A stretch of DNA of 64,000 bases from Ophiocordyceps camponoti-saundersi (nom. inval.) (Eukaryota; Ascomycota; Sordariomycetes; Hypocreales; Ophiocordycipitaceae), in NCBI GenBank assembly GCA_003339415.1, contig PDHQ01000074.1, positions 62,001 through 126,000 on the forward strand, read 5' to 3'. Within the stretch, counting starts at the first letter, position 1, and each line of letters starts with the position of its first letter. This document shows, piece by piece, positions 1 through 10,364 of this stretch. The notes beneath the pieces were generated by a model. It did not search any database and was not told the DNA's origin. It saw only the letters and a program-made list of their open reading frames with translations. Position numbers and translations under genes: made by a program.

Positions 1-355
1 AGATTATTTAGGACGCTATAATTAAGCGCGGAGATTCGGTTTATAGTAATAATAACGCTTAGGAAAATAAGTAGCTATATAGACTCCGCACCGGACTCGG
101 ACTACGCGCACTCTTACTACCGCAGACTCCGCTTTAGAGGATATATCGGCTTCCTAATTATTTATTATTACTAAACTTATCTAAAATATAAAGTGCTAGG
201 TGCGGACCTAGTCCGGCCCTAAACTAAGGTAATACTTAAGGGGAGGGTTTTACTCTAAGTTCTCTAGTTTTTCCCACCCTTAAAATATATATAGGATAGT
301 TCTAGGCTAAATTAAGCATACTAGCGTATAAATATTATTATTATTATTATATATA
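1..355 (+). mobile_element. LINE-like element, 3' end (copy 1)
   Basis: This stretch is colinear with 53185-53549 and with the reverse complement of 8692-9054, and ends in an ATT/TAT microsatellite tail. The last ORF codons seen in the 51671-53549 copy are not present here, so only 3' non-coding sequence is in the window and the element begins upstream of base 1. The differences from the better preserved 8692-9054 copy are mostly C to T and G to A, the RIP pattern. I read it as a retrotransposon 3' end because the copies share the 3' end and tail but have different 5' limits. Confidence 0.7.
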
Positions 356-994
356 AGATTTATAAAAATTAAATTTATCTTAAATCCTTCTTTATTTTTT
401 TTAGGAAATAGCTATTTTATCTTTAATTTAATTTTAAGAGTTAAGTTTTAAAAGTTATTAGGCTTTTTTAAAGCGTTATTTAGGCGTCGTTTTAGTTAGC
501 GATCTAAATTACCTTAATTTAATCGGCGCTTTAGATTTCGCGGTAATTTCCTATCGGATTTAGAAATATTCTTATCTCGCCTAAGTAACCTACCTAAAGA
601 TATATACTAAGTAGTATTATTTTAGAGATTTCCCTAAGTTCCTCTTATTAGTTTAGTTTAAAGATTCGGAATAAGATATTTATATTTATAAGCTTATTTA
701 TCTAAAATATCTTCTTATATTAGCTAATAGAAGGTTTCCTAAAAAAGAATATTAAGTTATAAAAAGACTATTATTAATATAAATTATTTAAGGTAAAAAG
801 CAGCTTATATTATTCTCTTTATCTTTAATATTTAAGATTAAAAGTCTTTTCCTAAAAAGATATCTTATAAAGTAAAGCGTTATTTTTATATTACTAAAGC
901 GGTAATATCTGGTTAGATTAGGGTTAGAAAAAAATCACTTATAAGTAATTATATAAGTGATTTTTTATAATTTTTTTTTTCGTGATTTAAATTA
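356..994. other. Unassigned AT-rich flank of the hAT insertion
   Basis: No reading frame or family motif could be supported here. The stretch was contiguous with 24585 onwards before the hAT element inserted, so it is the left half of an older sequence. The only structure I see is the inverted repeat listed at 929-966. Confidence 0.4.
929..966. repeat. Perfect 15-bp inverted repeat next to hAT insertion site
   Basis: The left arm 929-943 and right arm 952-966 are perfect reverse complements around an 8-base spacer. The arm ends in A and T runs. The motif CTTATAAG occurs in it and again as the target duplication of the hAT element at 995-1002. Confidence 0.7.
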
Positions 995-1002
995 CTTATA
1001 AG
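995..1002. repeat. hAT target-site duplication, left (CTTATAAG)
   Basis: This octamer directly precedes the CAGGGTTT terminus and matches 24577-24584 (CTTATACG) at 7 of 8 positions. An 8-bp duplication is standard for hAT transposons. Confidence 0.75.
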
Positions 1003-1195
1003 CAGGGTTTAAAATTAGTTAGTCTTTAGTTAGTTAGGACTAACTAAAAAAAGTCCGGACTAAAAGTACGTACCTTTTAGTTAGTCTTTAGTTAGTTAGC
1101 TTAAGGACTTTAGTTAGTCCTTAAATATAAGGACTAACTAACTAAAAACTAAAAACTAAAAGGACTAAATTTTTAGTTAGCTTATATAAGCTATT
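1003..1195. repeat. hAT left terminal and subterminal repeats
   Basis: The terminal inverted repeat is followed by many copies in both orientations of TTAGTTAG/CTAACTAA and of AGGACT/AGTCCT. The same motifs crowd the right end. Subterminal repeat clusters of this kind are known transposase binding regions in hAT elements; that role is inferred here. Confidence 0.8.
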
Positions 1196-1562
1196 TTAAT
1201 CTAAAAAAAATACTAATAAATAGCGCGATAAAAGTACTATATAGTAATTAGGTTTTTTTTTAATTATATTATTATTAAGCGAGAAATAAAATCTTTAATC
1301 TAATATATTAAAAATAAAAATAAAATCTAGTAAGAATAATAGTAATAACTTAATAAATAATAATATAATAAAGAGTAGAAATATAATATAGCTTTAAAAA
1401 AGCTAAATATAAGTTAAATATATTTAATTATTAGAAATCTTTAGCTATATAAAATTATTAATATATAAAGAGTTAATATTAATAAAAAAAATATATTATT
1501 AGCTAGAAAAACTTATATAATAATAAGTAAAAAAACTAGCTATAATAGAAGACTTATAAGCT
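1196..1562. other. hAT 3' non-coding region
   Basis: AT-rich sequence lies between the left subterminal repeats and the transposase stop codon. I see no further gene in it. Confidence 0.5.
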
Positions 1563-2556
1563 TTAATTTTCTTCTTCTAAAGCTTTATTTTCCTCTTCTT
1601 TAATTTCCTAGAAATTATTAAGTATTAAATTCTAGTTTTTAAGCAGAATTAACTACTCCACAGTTTCCAGTTTAAAGTTATTCCTCGATAACGTAATTAT
1701 ATTACCGGATATAGAAAATATAGCCTTAATTAAGGCCGATATAGCCGGAATAGCTAAAAATTTTCTAGCTAAAATTATTAAAGTAGGGAAGCGAAAAGCG
1801 TTATTTTTCTAATATAAAAGCGGGTTACTCTATAAAATAATTAGTAAATAAATAATAAATAGAGAGAAAAAATTATAAAAAAATATTATAACTATACCTT
1901 AGAAGGTAAATAAGCTTCTGAAAGGTATTATGTTAATTCTTCGTTAGTTTCTGCTTTTTTAGACTTTAAACTAAAGTCAAACTCTTCTAAAGTAAATAAT
2001 CCGGGACTTCCTAAGTCTATTTCTTTATTTTCTATAGTTTTATAGCTAAGAATAATTAGTAAAAATTATAAAAAGAAAATAATCTTACTTATAGATTAAA
2101 TTCCTCTTAAAAAGATATAAGATATCTTTTTTTATAGCTAAATAGTAATAAAGAAAGCTGTCTTCTTTAAAATAAATATCTTTATACCGTAGGTTTAAGA
2201 TAATAGCGAATAAATAAGGCTAGAAAGCGTATAAGTCGTTTTTTTTAAGTTATTTTAAAAAGTACTTTTTAAGTTTTTTTAAGCCCTCTATTATATAGGC
2301 TTTAAAAGTACTAGAATAAGAAGACTAAAAAGTAATTAGTAAGTATTTTAAAAAATAAAAAAAAGAAAAATACCTAGCTTTTTTCGAAGCTAGAAAAATC
2401 TTTATATAATTTCGTAAGCTAATTAAAGATCTAATAAATAAATAGTAATCCTTCGGAGCTTATTATATAAAAGTGCCCTTATAAATAAATAGAAAGGGTT
2501 AAAAAAACGTTAAAAATAGCTTTAAAATCTTTTAAAGCTTCCTATTCCTTATTAGA
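1563..2556 (-). pseudogene. hAT transposase, C-terminal part with dimerisation domain
   Basis: Reading the minus strand near 1605-1815 gives the hATC dimerisation domain: NPLLY, NNAFRFPTL, ILARKFLAIPAISA, then IFSISGNIITLSRN. This is the classic region where hAT transposases pair to form an active complex. The frame ends at a TAA at 1563-1565 after an acidic tail. TAA/TAG stops occur where Gln or Trp is expected. The upstream half of the protein is displaced by copia A, which inserted between 2556 and 9132, so this block continues at 9132-9701. Known of the family: a DDE-type cut-and-paste transposase. Its catalytic residues were not resolved. Confidence 0.85.
2552..2556. repeat. Copia A target-site duplication, left (TTAGA)
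   Basis: Identical to 9127-9131, directly outside the LTR termini TATAAGTGC and GCACTTATA. Confidence 0.85.
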
Positions 2557-3260
2557 TATAAGTGCAGACAGAAATCTGACAGCACTTTTAATCGTTTTAA
2601 GGTCGAGAGGACAATTAATTATCGGATAATAGAGGAATAGATAATAGGATTATATATTATAGAAGCGCGATTAAAATAGATTAGAATAGTAGTAGTTTTG
2701 CAATAATAGGTTAATAATAGAATTATTTAGAGAGTAGAGAAGAAGGTAATTAATTAAATTACTATCTACTAAGTAGCAGGAAATCCTCTTCACTAAATAC
2801 TTAATTGCTTATAAACGCAGTAACCTTTTAGATCGGAAAGAGGGTTATTCTATTTATTAGAGAATAGTATATTAAGGGGTGCTTTCGGGTTTCCGGAAAG
2901 TACTATCGTTAATTTAATATTCGGCTTTCTATATTACCTATTATTTGTGATCTCGTAACGTATAATTATAACGGCGGTAATAGCGGCTCTTTAATACGTA
3001 GAAGGTCTATATTATTCTTAGCCTCGGAGAGGCCGAAGCCTTATGCCTTATGCGCGTATAAGAGATAATAAAGGTAACAAAGTATTATTATTCGTATTAG
3101 TGCTTTAAAATAATAACCCTAGTTATTTAATTATATAGATAGTATAGTAAAATACTAGATTTTCTATAATATATTATAAAGTAGTTATCTTATTTTTATA
3201 CTAGTTATTTATACTATTATTATTTATTATAAAGAATAAAAATTATTATAAGTACTTATA
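2557..3260 (-). repeat. Copia A 3' LTR
   Basis: A 704-bp copy of the LTR. The second copy is 705 bp once the nested LINE and its duplication are removed. Differences between the two are almost all C/T or G/A. Confidence 0.9.
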
Positions 3261-3479
3261 GCCTCCCTTAAATAAATACGTTAGTTATTTATTTATTATT
3301 TATTATAAAATAGGATAAAAATTATAGAAAAACCTATAATATAATATAGTATAGTATAATATTTTTAAAGTAAAGTAAAAACCTTTTTAATAAAGGAAAA
3401 AATAGTAAAAGTAGTAGTTTTTATAAAAAAAAAATTATAAGAGGAAAATCCTAGAAAAGCTTAAATAGGATAAAAAACC

Positions 3480-4000
3480 TCTTTATTAAATAAGCTTAAG
3501 TTAAAGATAGTAGACTAGCAAGACCGTGAAAAGTAGTGCTATCTAATTCTTTAGTAAAGATATCTGCTATATTATCCTTACTTTTAGTATAATAAATATT
3601 TATAAGCTTATTTCTTAAATTTTATCTTAAATAGAAATAAGTTAAGTCGATATACTTCGACCTTTTATAAAATTTAAGATTTTCTGCTAGCCTTAAAGCT
3701 GCAGTATTATCTGTTAAAAAACAAGGTATAGTAGCAGGTATTTTAATATTTAAGCTATTATTTATTAATAAGAATAGCCTATTAAGGTATAAGGCTTCTT
3801 TATTAGCCTCCCTTAAGCCTATAAACTTAGCCTTATAGCTGCTTAGTGCTATAGCTTTTTATTTAGCATAGGACTAGCTTATAATATTATTATATATAAA
3901 GAAATAATAACCTAAAATGCTTTTTCTTTCTACTAAATTAGAGGCCTAGCTAGCGTCTGAAAATCCTTTAATATAATAGCTATTATAAGGTATATTACCT
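3480..4000 (-). pseudogene. Copia A RNase H domain and pol C-terminus
   Basis: The minus strand near 3500-3600 reads KDNIADIFTKEL followed by a Phe-rich end, the typical C-terminal signature of copia polyproteins. Upstream lies the RNase H region, which removes the RNA strand of the cDNA hybrid. Stops replace Gln and Trp codons. The equivalent region of copia B (35290-35619) is much better kept and confirms the alignment. The domain continues without a break into the reverse transcriptase at higher coordinates. Confidence 0.8.
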
Positions 4001-5250
4001 TTATTAATAATAGCCTTATCTAGGTATTTATTTAAATATTTCCAGATTATATTTAAAGTATTTATATATATAATATTAGGTTTACTGCTAAATCTAGCGT
4101 AGGAAATAATAGCGTATAATATATTAGGTCTAGTTTATAAGGCTAAATATAATAAAGAGCCTATTTCTCTCTAATATTATAGTATTATTTCTTTATTAGG
4201 CTATATAATAGCTTTCTTTAATTTATTTCCAGGCTTTAAAGGTATATTTAAGAAGCCTATATTTTCTTTATTTAATTCTTTAAGCTTATTTCTTATATAT
4301 TTCTCCTAGGTTATTTATAGCGTATTATTTTACCTATTAAAAATAATATATATACCTAAAAAGTCTTATAAATAGCCTAAGTCTTATACTTTCAAGTCTT
4401 TATTTAATTTCTATAGTATATTTATTATAATATTATTATTCTTAGCGGCCACTAGTATATCGTCGACGTATATTGCTAAGGCTATTTTTAGCTTTTTATT
4501 TATAAATACCCCTTTATCTAATAAAAGAGGGTAAAATCCCTATTTCTTTAGCGTAGTAGCTAAATAATTATACTATAGTTTAGGACTTTATTTTAAGCCG
4601 TATAACGCTTTTCTTAATTTAAGAACTAAGTTATTAGTCTTAATAAGGTCTTTATAATTCGAAGGAAGCTTTAAATTATTTTTATTATAATAGTCTTTTA
4701 TAATAAATTCTTCGAATTTAGCAGGCAGTTTCACGTAAATTTCAGTATCTATTTTAGCGTGAATAAAGGCATTCTTTATATCGTATTGCTTTACTATTAA
4801 ATTATTTTATAAAGCTATTAATAAAAGTAGTCTTATACTTTCAGGTCGGGTAGTAGTAGAAAAAGTTTCTAAATAATCTAAGCCGTAGACCTGATTAAAG
4901 CCTTATATTATAAATCGGGCTTTATACTTAGTTATATTATTATTATTATCCCTTTTAAGCTTATAGACCTAATAGCCTCCTAAAGGATTTCTATCTTTAG
5001 GTATTGTTTTAATTTCCCAGGTTTCTTATTTAATTAATTTATTAACTTCTAGTTGCATAGCCTTTTTCTAATCTAATTTATAAGGGCTATTTAAAGCCTA
5101 TTTAGTTATTTTAGGCTCTATAGGATCTGGATTTTCTAGCGTATATAAAATAGCTATAATATTCTTTTCTTTTAGAATACTATTTATTTTAAGGTAAGAT
5201 TTATATTCTTTTAACTCTTCTATAGGCTTTTTAGGTATCCTTACTTCTAT
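4001..5250 (-). pseudogene. Copia A reverse transcriptase domain
   Basis: The catalytic motif YVDDILVAA is intact on the minus strand near 4450-4471. The surrounding sequence follows the copia RT: the start is near 5000-5100, with a conserved ETDIYVKLP-like block near 4720-4760. The enzyme copies element RNA into DNA in cytoplasmic particles. RIP stops interrupt it many times, so it cannot be made, although the active-site aspartates survive. Confidence 0.85.
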
Positions 5251-6012
5251 AAAAGGTAGATCTTTAGTATTAGTATTATTTTTACTATTATTATTTTTAC
5301 TAGTATTAAATTTATCTAGTAGTTATTTATTAGCTAATTCTATTATTTCCTTCTCTTTATCCGCTATAAGGGACCTTGTTATAGAAGGTATAGTATTAAA
5401 ATCTAATTATAAGTTATTATCTTCTTCTTCTTTAGTAGTATTGCTATTTTTATTATTACTTTATATAAAGTTATTCTCTAAAATAACTATATCTCGTAAA
5501 ATAATTATAGACTTCTTATTAAAATCCTAGATTTTATAAGCATTATCTAAATAGCCTATTATAATTCCTTTATTAGCCCTAGGGTCTAATTTAGTACTAG
5601 GATTCTTATTTTTATAGTAAATAATACTACCGAAGATTTTTATTCTATCTAATTCTTCTATAGATAGCGTAGTGTTATTTTTTAATTTATAAGGGGTCTT
5701 ATAGCGTAATTTACTATAAGGAGACCTATTATATAGATATGTAGCTGTAATTATAGCTTCCCCCTATAGGTAATAGGGTAAATTAGCTATATAAAGAATA
5801 GCACGTACTTTATCTAGTAGTGTTCTATTTATTCTTTCTATTTTGCTATTAGGCTCTTTTATATTAGGAGGGCTAGTATTAAAAATAATGCCTTGTTTAA
5901 CATAATACTCTTTTATAGTATATATAAATTCCTTAGCGTTATCTGTAAAGACTTGCTTTATTTTAATATTATTATTATTATTTTCAACCCTTATTTTATA
6001 ATTTATAAATTC
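5251..6012 (-). pseudogene. Copia A integrase, C-terminal half
   Basis: This minus-strand stretch continues the integrase frame from 6013-6435. It contains the region around the third catalytic residue of the DDE core and the linker to reverse transcriptase. The linker, about 5150-5480, is rich in Asn, Asp, Ser and Glu. It is interrupted by stops at former Gln/Trp codons. Boundaries are approximate. Confidence 0.7.
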
Positions 6013-6435
6013 TTATAAAGCACTATCTTTACTTTTAATAAGTGCTATGTCTAGAAATCTGCTATAAGAGTTTAAAAACGTAATAAAATACGTATACTTA
6101 TTATAAGTAGGAATTTTAATAGGACCCCAGATATCTAAACTTATTTTTTCTAAGTATATATATTCCTTAGTGGAAGCTTTCTTATTTATTTTATTAGTTA
6201 ATTTTGCTTGTATGTATTCTTTATATTGTTTTACTTGTTTAATACTATTATAATTAAATTTAATAGTATTATCTTTGCTTTTTAAGAATCTAATTAAGAT
6301 TCTATAGTTAATATGTCCTAGTCTTTTATGCCACAGAAATAAATCTATTTCTTTACTAGTATTTAATATATATTCTTTATTGTTTATTTTATTCTTAAGC
6401 TTTTTATACTTATACTTGCTAATTTGCAGAGGCAA
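6013..6435 (-). pseudogene. Copia A GAG-pre-integrase and integrase core fragment
   Basis: This is a 140-codon stretch without stops, the longest in copia A. It contains the zinc-finger histidine pair HKRLGH and then KQYKEYIQAKL, where the two Cys ligands of the HHCC finger are now Tyr (TGC/TGT to TAC/TAT by RIP). The first catalytic Asp is kept in LDIWGP. The residue following the usual TFIDDYSRF-like block reads LNSYSRF, an Asp to Asn change. The apparent start Met is internal to the polyprotein and is not a real start. The family function is insertion of cDNA into the genome. Confidence 0.9.
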
Positions 6436-7150
6436 ATAATAAAGATTATTATATCTATAGCTTTTAGCTATTTCTTTATTATTTATATATAGCTATACTA
6501 TTTCTATATAAATTAAAGCACTAGTTTTATTAAAGCAAGACTATAATAGTATATTAATACCTAGTTCCGGTATATAAAATACGTTACTTAATTTATAATA
6601 CTGTTTATTATTTTTAAACTGGAAAATAACGTCTCTAGCACCCTTTACTATTATAGTATTTGCTTTTCCCTATTATACCTTAGTACTTATAAGCTTGTAA
6701 TTAATTAATAAGTCTTTATTAAATATTATATGCTTTATTGCACCTATATCGTAAAGGAAATACGTTATTTTATTATTTTTACTATAGGTACTAGTAGTAG
6801 AAAATACTGAATCTTGCATTTCTTTTAATCTATCACTACTAATATTTAAATCTATAGATCTTATAGTATTATTATTAGTTATATTAAAGATAGAAGGCAG
6901 AAGGGTATTATTTACCTATATAGGTATATCGATAAATTCGACGTCTTCTTCTAAATCGGATTGTTCTCTTTATTCTTCTTTATTCTCTTCTTCTTTTTCT
7001 TTATTATCTTCTTCTTCGACTTCTTCGTTGTCCGTATTTAATTCCGTAACGCGGTTCTTCGTAAAATTTACCGCCTTTTTCGTAGTTTTTCGGCCCGGCT
7101 TATAATACGGATTTTTCATAGTCTTTAACGTAGGACCGATAGGAGTATTT
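6436..7150 (-). pseudogene. Copia A aspartic protease region
   Basis: The minus strand near 6739-6753 reads YDIGAIKHII, the protease active site, with the usual DTGA changed to DIGA by C to T. It is followed by the copia block KGARDVIFQF and IPELGINIL leading into the integrase. The protease processes the Gag-Pol polyprotein. A Ser/Glu-rich spacer, about 6930-7040, separates it from Gag. Confidence 0.8.
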
Positions 7151-8010
7151 ACGAGAGCCTGTACCGTTTCCTTCGTTTTTCGTTCTTTCCGGGCTTTTAA
7201 TAAAGCCTTTATTTGCTATATTTTTCTCTTTTCTTCCGAAGAAGTATCCTTTTATTTCTACTAGTTAGGGGCTTTATAGGGGTATAAATACTAGCATAAA
7301 TCGGCTTTATGCCCTTTATTTTTGCAATTTAGGCAAAAAATAATCTCTTTCTTCTTCTTATACGGCTTTTTACTTTTATAAGAGGTTTGAAAAACCTTCT
7401 CGGAAGAAGAGGCGTTACGTTTTTCTTCGTCGATAAGTAATGAGAAGAGGGACTCGAGGGTATACGCCTTTTCGTTATTTCGTAAGGCTTATATAATATT
7501 CGTAATAAAGCCTCGATATTCGTTTCGTAAGCCCGTAAGCGTAAGGCTTATTATAATAATTTCGGGTATTTCGATATCCCTAGAAAGAAGCTCTTCGTAG
7601 CTTAACTTTATCTTATTTAGGTAGACTTCTATATTACCTTCCGTATAATACGTATTAAAAAGATCTCTTATAAGAAGGAAATTCGATATAAAGGAAGAGG
7701 GATTATAGAGGTCTTTTAACCTATCCTACGCAGTTTTAGTATCTTTAATATACTTTATTTACGTAAGGGGACCGTCTTCGACGAATAGCCTTATAAGGGC
7801 TAGCGCGTCTTCAGTTTTAACGTTCCCTTCTTACTAAATAGTAAGCTGAAGTTTCTCGCGAACGAGGGCACTTTCTATACGAAGGGCCTACGTAGGATAA
7901 TTCTTAGAGCCCTGAAGCTTAGAAAAATTATATCGAACCTTAGAAGATATATTTTTTAGCTATAGAATAGCTTATCTATCTACGGGTATTTTTTCAGATT
8001 TTTTCTAATT
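7151..8010 (-). pseudogene. Copia A Gag with intact CCHC zinc knuckle
   Basis: The N-terminus near 7850-7950 reads RYNFSKLQGSKNYPT followed by ALRIESALVREKLQ, a copia Gag opening. The zinc knuckle CLNCKNKGHKADLC at about 7294-7335 still has all four ligands. Gag forms the particle and binds element RNA. Stops at Gln/Trp positions make it non-functional. The start codon was not recognisable, as ATG would be changed to ATA by RIP. Confidence 0.85.
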
Positions 8011-8034
8011 TATTTTAGGATTTTTTTAGTAAGA

Positions 8035-8047
8035 AGAATTACTACTA
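8035..8047 (-). promoter_or_regulatory. Candidate primer-binding site of copia A
   Basis: The first 13 internal bases after the 5' LTR read TAGTAGTAATTCT on the minus strand. RIP would turn an ancestral TGG, complementary to a tRNA CCA end, into TAG. The same 13 bases follow the 5' LTR of gypsy A at 10298-10310. Confidence 0.5.
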
Positions 8048-9126
8048 TATAAGTGCAGATAGAAATCTAACGGCACTTTCGATCGTTTCGAGGTCGAGAG
8101 GATAATTAATTATCGGATAATAGAGGAATAGATAATAGGATTATATATCGTAGAAGCGCGATTAAAATAGATTAGAATAGTGGTAGTTTTGCAATAATAG
8201 GTTAATAATAGAATTATTTAGAGAGTAGAGAAGAAGGTGATTAATTGAATTACTATCTACTAAGTGGCAGGAAATCCTCTTCACTAAATACTTAATTGCT
8301 TATTAACGTAGTAACCTTTTAGATCGGAAAGAGGGTTATTCTATTCGTTAGAGAATAGTATATTAAGGGGTGCTTTCAGGTTTCCGGAAAGTACTATCAT
8401 TAATTTAATATTCAGCTTTCCGTATTACCTATTATTTATAATCTCGTAACGTGTAATTATAATAGCGGTAATAGCAGCTTTTTAATACGTAGAAGGTTTA
8501 TATTATTCTTAGCCTCGGAGAGGCCGAAGCCTTATACCTTATACGCGTATAAGAGATAATAAAGGTAATAAAGTATTATTATTTATATTAGTGCTTTAAA
8601 ATAATAACCTTAGTTATTTAATTATATAAATAGTATAGTAAAATACTAGATTTTCTATAATATATTATAAAGTAGTTATCTTATTTTTATAATAATAATA
8701 ATAATAATATTATTACGCTAGTATACCTCGTATAGCCTAGAACTATCTTATATATATTCTAGGAGGGGGAAAAACCGGAGAACCCGGGGTAAAACCCTCC
8801 CCTTAAGCGTTACCTCGGCTTCGGGTCGGACCACGCCCGCACCCGGCACTCTGCACTTTTAATAGGTTAGGTGATAACTAGTAACTAAGGAAGCCGACAC
8901 GTCTCCCGGAACGGAGCCCGCGGCAATAAGTGTGCGCGCAGTCCGGGTCCGGTGCGGAGTCCGCACGGCTTACTCGTTTTCCTAGCCGTCGTCGTCGCCG
9001 TAAACCGAGTCCCCGCACTCGATCAGGGCGGCCTCGATAATCCGGTTAATCGTTTTATTTTTATATTAATTATTTTATACTATTATTATTTATTATAAAA
9101 AATAAAAATTATTATAAGCACTTATA
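8048..9126 (-). repeat. Copia A 5' LTR, interrupted by a LINE
   Basis: It matches 2557-3260 throughout except for the 363-bp insertion at 8692-9054 and an 11-bp duplication of its target. It ends with GCACTTATA and is followed by the target duplication TTAGA (9127-9131). Confidence 0.9.
8692..9054 (-). mobile_element. 5'-truncated LINE-like copy, largely RIP-free
   Basis: The reverse complement matches 53185-53549 and 1-355. It is flanked by a perfect 11-bp target duplication TTATTTTTATA (8681-8691 and 9055-9065), and the AAT-repeat tail lies at its left. The precise empty site is visible in the other copia A LTR near 3190. This copy keeps many CpA and TpG dinucleotides and is clearly more GC-rich than its surroundings, unlike the longer copies. 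The variable-length duplication, 5' truncation and short-repeat tail point to target-primed reverse transcription. Confidence 0.9.
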
Positions 9127-9131
9127 TTAGA

Positions 9132-9701
9132 AGGGAATATTTTTTTATACTCTTTATAATCTGTTAATTTAGAAACCTATTCTAAGGCAGAACGGAATTC
9201 TAACGCTCTTTCAAGTATAAAAAACGTAGAATTCCACCTTATAGCGTTATCTATTTAATTAATTAGTAGTAAAATAAATAACTAATAAATAAAAAAACTT
9301 ACTAATAATAACCCTTATTTTTTTAGATTATTTTATATTTTCCCTAGATTTTTACTACTATAAACTGTCCTAAAAAAGCTATTTAGGCTTTATATTATAC
9401 TTAATAATAAGTAAAATACGTCGAAGTCGGTTAAAAAGCGCTATAAAAATAAATAATTAGTAAAAAATTATAAAAAAAATAAATAACTTACTATTATGCT
9501 CTTATAAAATACTATTTTTATCTAAAAGTTACTTTTCTAAGTTTAAATTATTTAAAAAGGCCTTAAAAATATCCTAAGCTATTAAATTAATAATATATAC
9601 TAGGCAGCGAATTTAACTAGTAAATTCTTTATAAAAAAGGTCGTTATAAGCCGAGGAATAAGCTTTTAAAAAGGTCTTATTATTAGTAGCATTATCGTAA
9701 G
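9132..9701 (-). pseudogene. hAT transposase, middle part
   Basis: The minus strand at about 9185-9246 reads RWNSTFFILERALEFRS, the conserved R-W-N-S-T block found in hAT transposases before the C-terminal region. The block continues the protein that is cut by copia A on its left and by gypsy A on its right. Stops stand at expected Gln positions. It confirms that both LTR elements inserted into one transposase gene. Confidence 0.85.
9697..9701. repeat. Gypsy A target-site duplication, left (GTAAG)
   Basis: Identical to 19872-19876 just outside the second LTR. Confidence 0.85.
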
Positions 9702-10295
9702 TAATATAAGACGTGTAATAACACCCCTATAAATCGCCTAACCTCTTATAATATTTCCCTAAGATTTCCCGACTTAAGATTTTACTCGGATTTCCCCTAA
9801 AAACTTTATTACCTTTACGCTTAGGAAATTACTAGGATTTCCTTTTAGGATTTCTCTATAATAAGTCTTAGGATTTTACTAAGATTTCTAGTAAGATTTA
9901 GTATTAAAATATACCTCTAGAAATCTCCGGATTTTACTAGGAAATCCCCGTATATTAGGAAATCACCGCGCACTAGGAAATCTCTATTTTACTAATATAC
10001 TCGGAAATCACCGTAAAATCCCCTTAGGTAAATACCTTTAGGATTATACTAGGAAATCTTCCTTAAGCTCCTAGCTATATAATTAGCTTAGTATTCCTTT
10101 AGGTAGTAATTTAGATTCTTTTATAGTTACTATTTTAATTCTTAAAAAACTCTTACCTATACTTATACTTTTTATAGTAGCTATTTTATAATCTTACGAT
10201 TAGTAGCTAGCCCGTCTCCCTTTCTTATATACTATATTTAGTAGCTAGCCTAATATATATAACTACTAGTAAATTATACGTATAAGCGTATATTA
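9702..10295 (+). repeat. Gypsy A 5' LTR
   Basis: A 594-bp direct repeat of 19278-19871. Its differences are nearly all transitions, with at least one G/C exception near the middle. It contains over ten copies, in both orientations, of a GGATTTCC/GGAAATC motif between about 9745 and 10060. Confidence 0.95.
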
Positions 10296-10297
10296 AC

Positions 10298-10310
10298 TAG
10301 TAGTAATTCT
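10298..10310 (+). promoter_or_regulatory. Candidate primer-binding site of gypsy A
   Basis: TAGTAGTAATTCT begins two bases after the 5' LTR. It is identical to the sequence next to the copia A 5' LTR. An ancestral TGG start is inferred from the RIP direction. Confidence 0.5.
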
Positions 10311-10364
10311 ACGTTTTACTAACTTATAGATCTCTAGCTATTAAGGTAATAAGTCGGACCCGAA

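Larger units (their letters stand above)
2557..9126 (-). mobile_element. Ty1/copia LTR retrotransposon, copia A
   Basis: Two direct LTRs (2557-3260 and 8048-9126, the latter enlarged by a LINE) enclose a minus-strand gag-pol with zinc knuckle, protease, integrase, reverse transcriptase and RNase H in copia order. The target duplication is TTAGA. The LTRs begin and end with the 9-bp inverted repeat TATAAGTGC/GCACTTATA. On the minus strand the polypurine tract AAGGGAGGC abuts the left (3') LTR at 3261, and a primer-binding site candidate abuts the right (5') LTR at 8047. It sits inside the hAT transposase gene and is therefore younger than the hAT element. Confidence 0.95.

Noticed and set aside
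6013..6435. An independent 140-residue gene
   Set aside because: It is an internal stop-free part of the copia A polyprotein; sequence on both sides continues integrase and protease in frame.
9745..10060. CRISPR-like array of short repeats (GGATTTCC units)
   Set aside because: Units are irregularly spaced, occur in both orientations and lie wholly inside an LTR of a eukaryotic retrotransposon.
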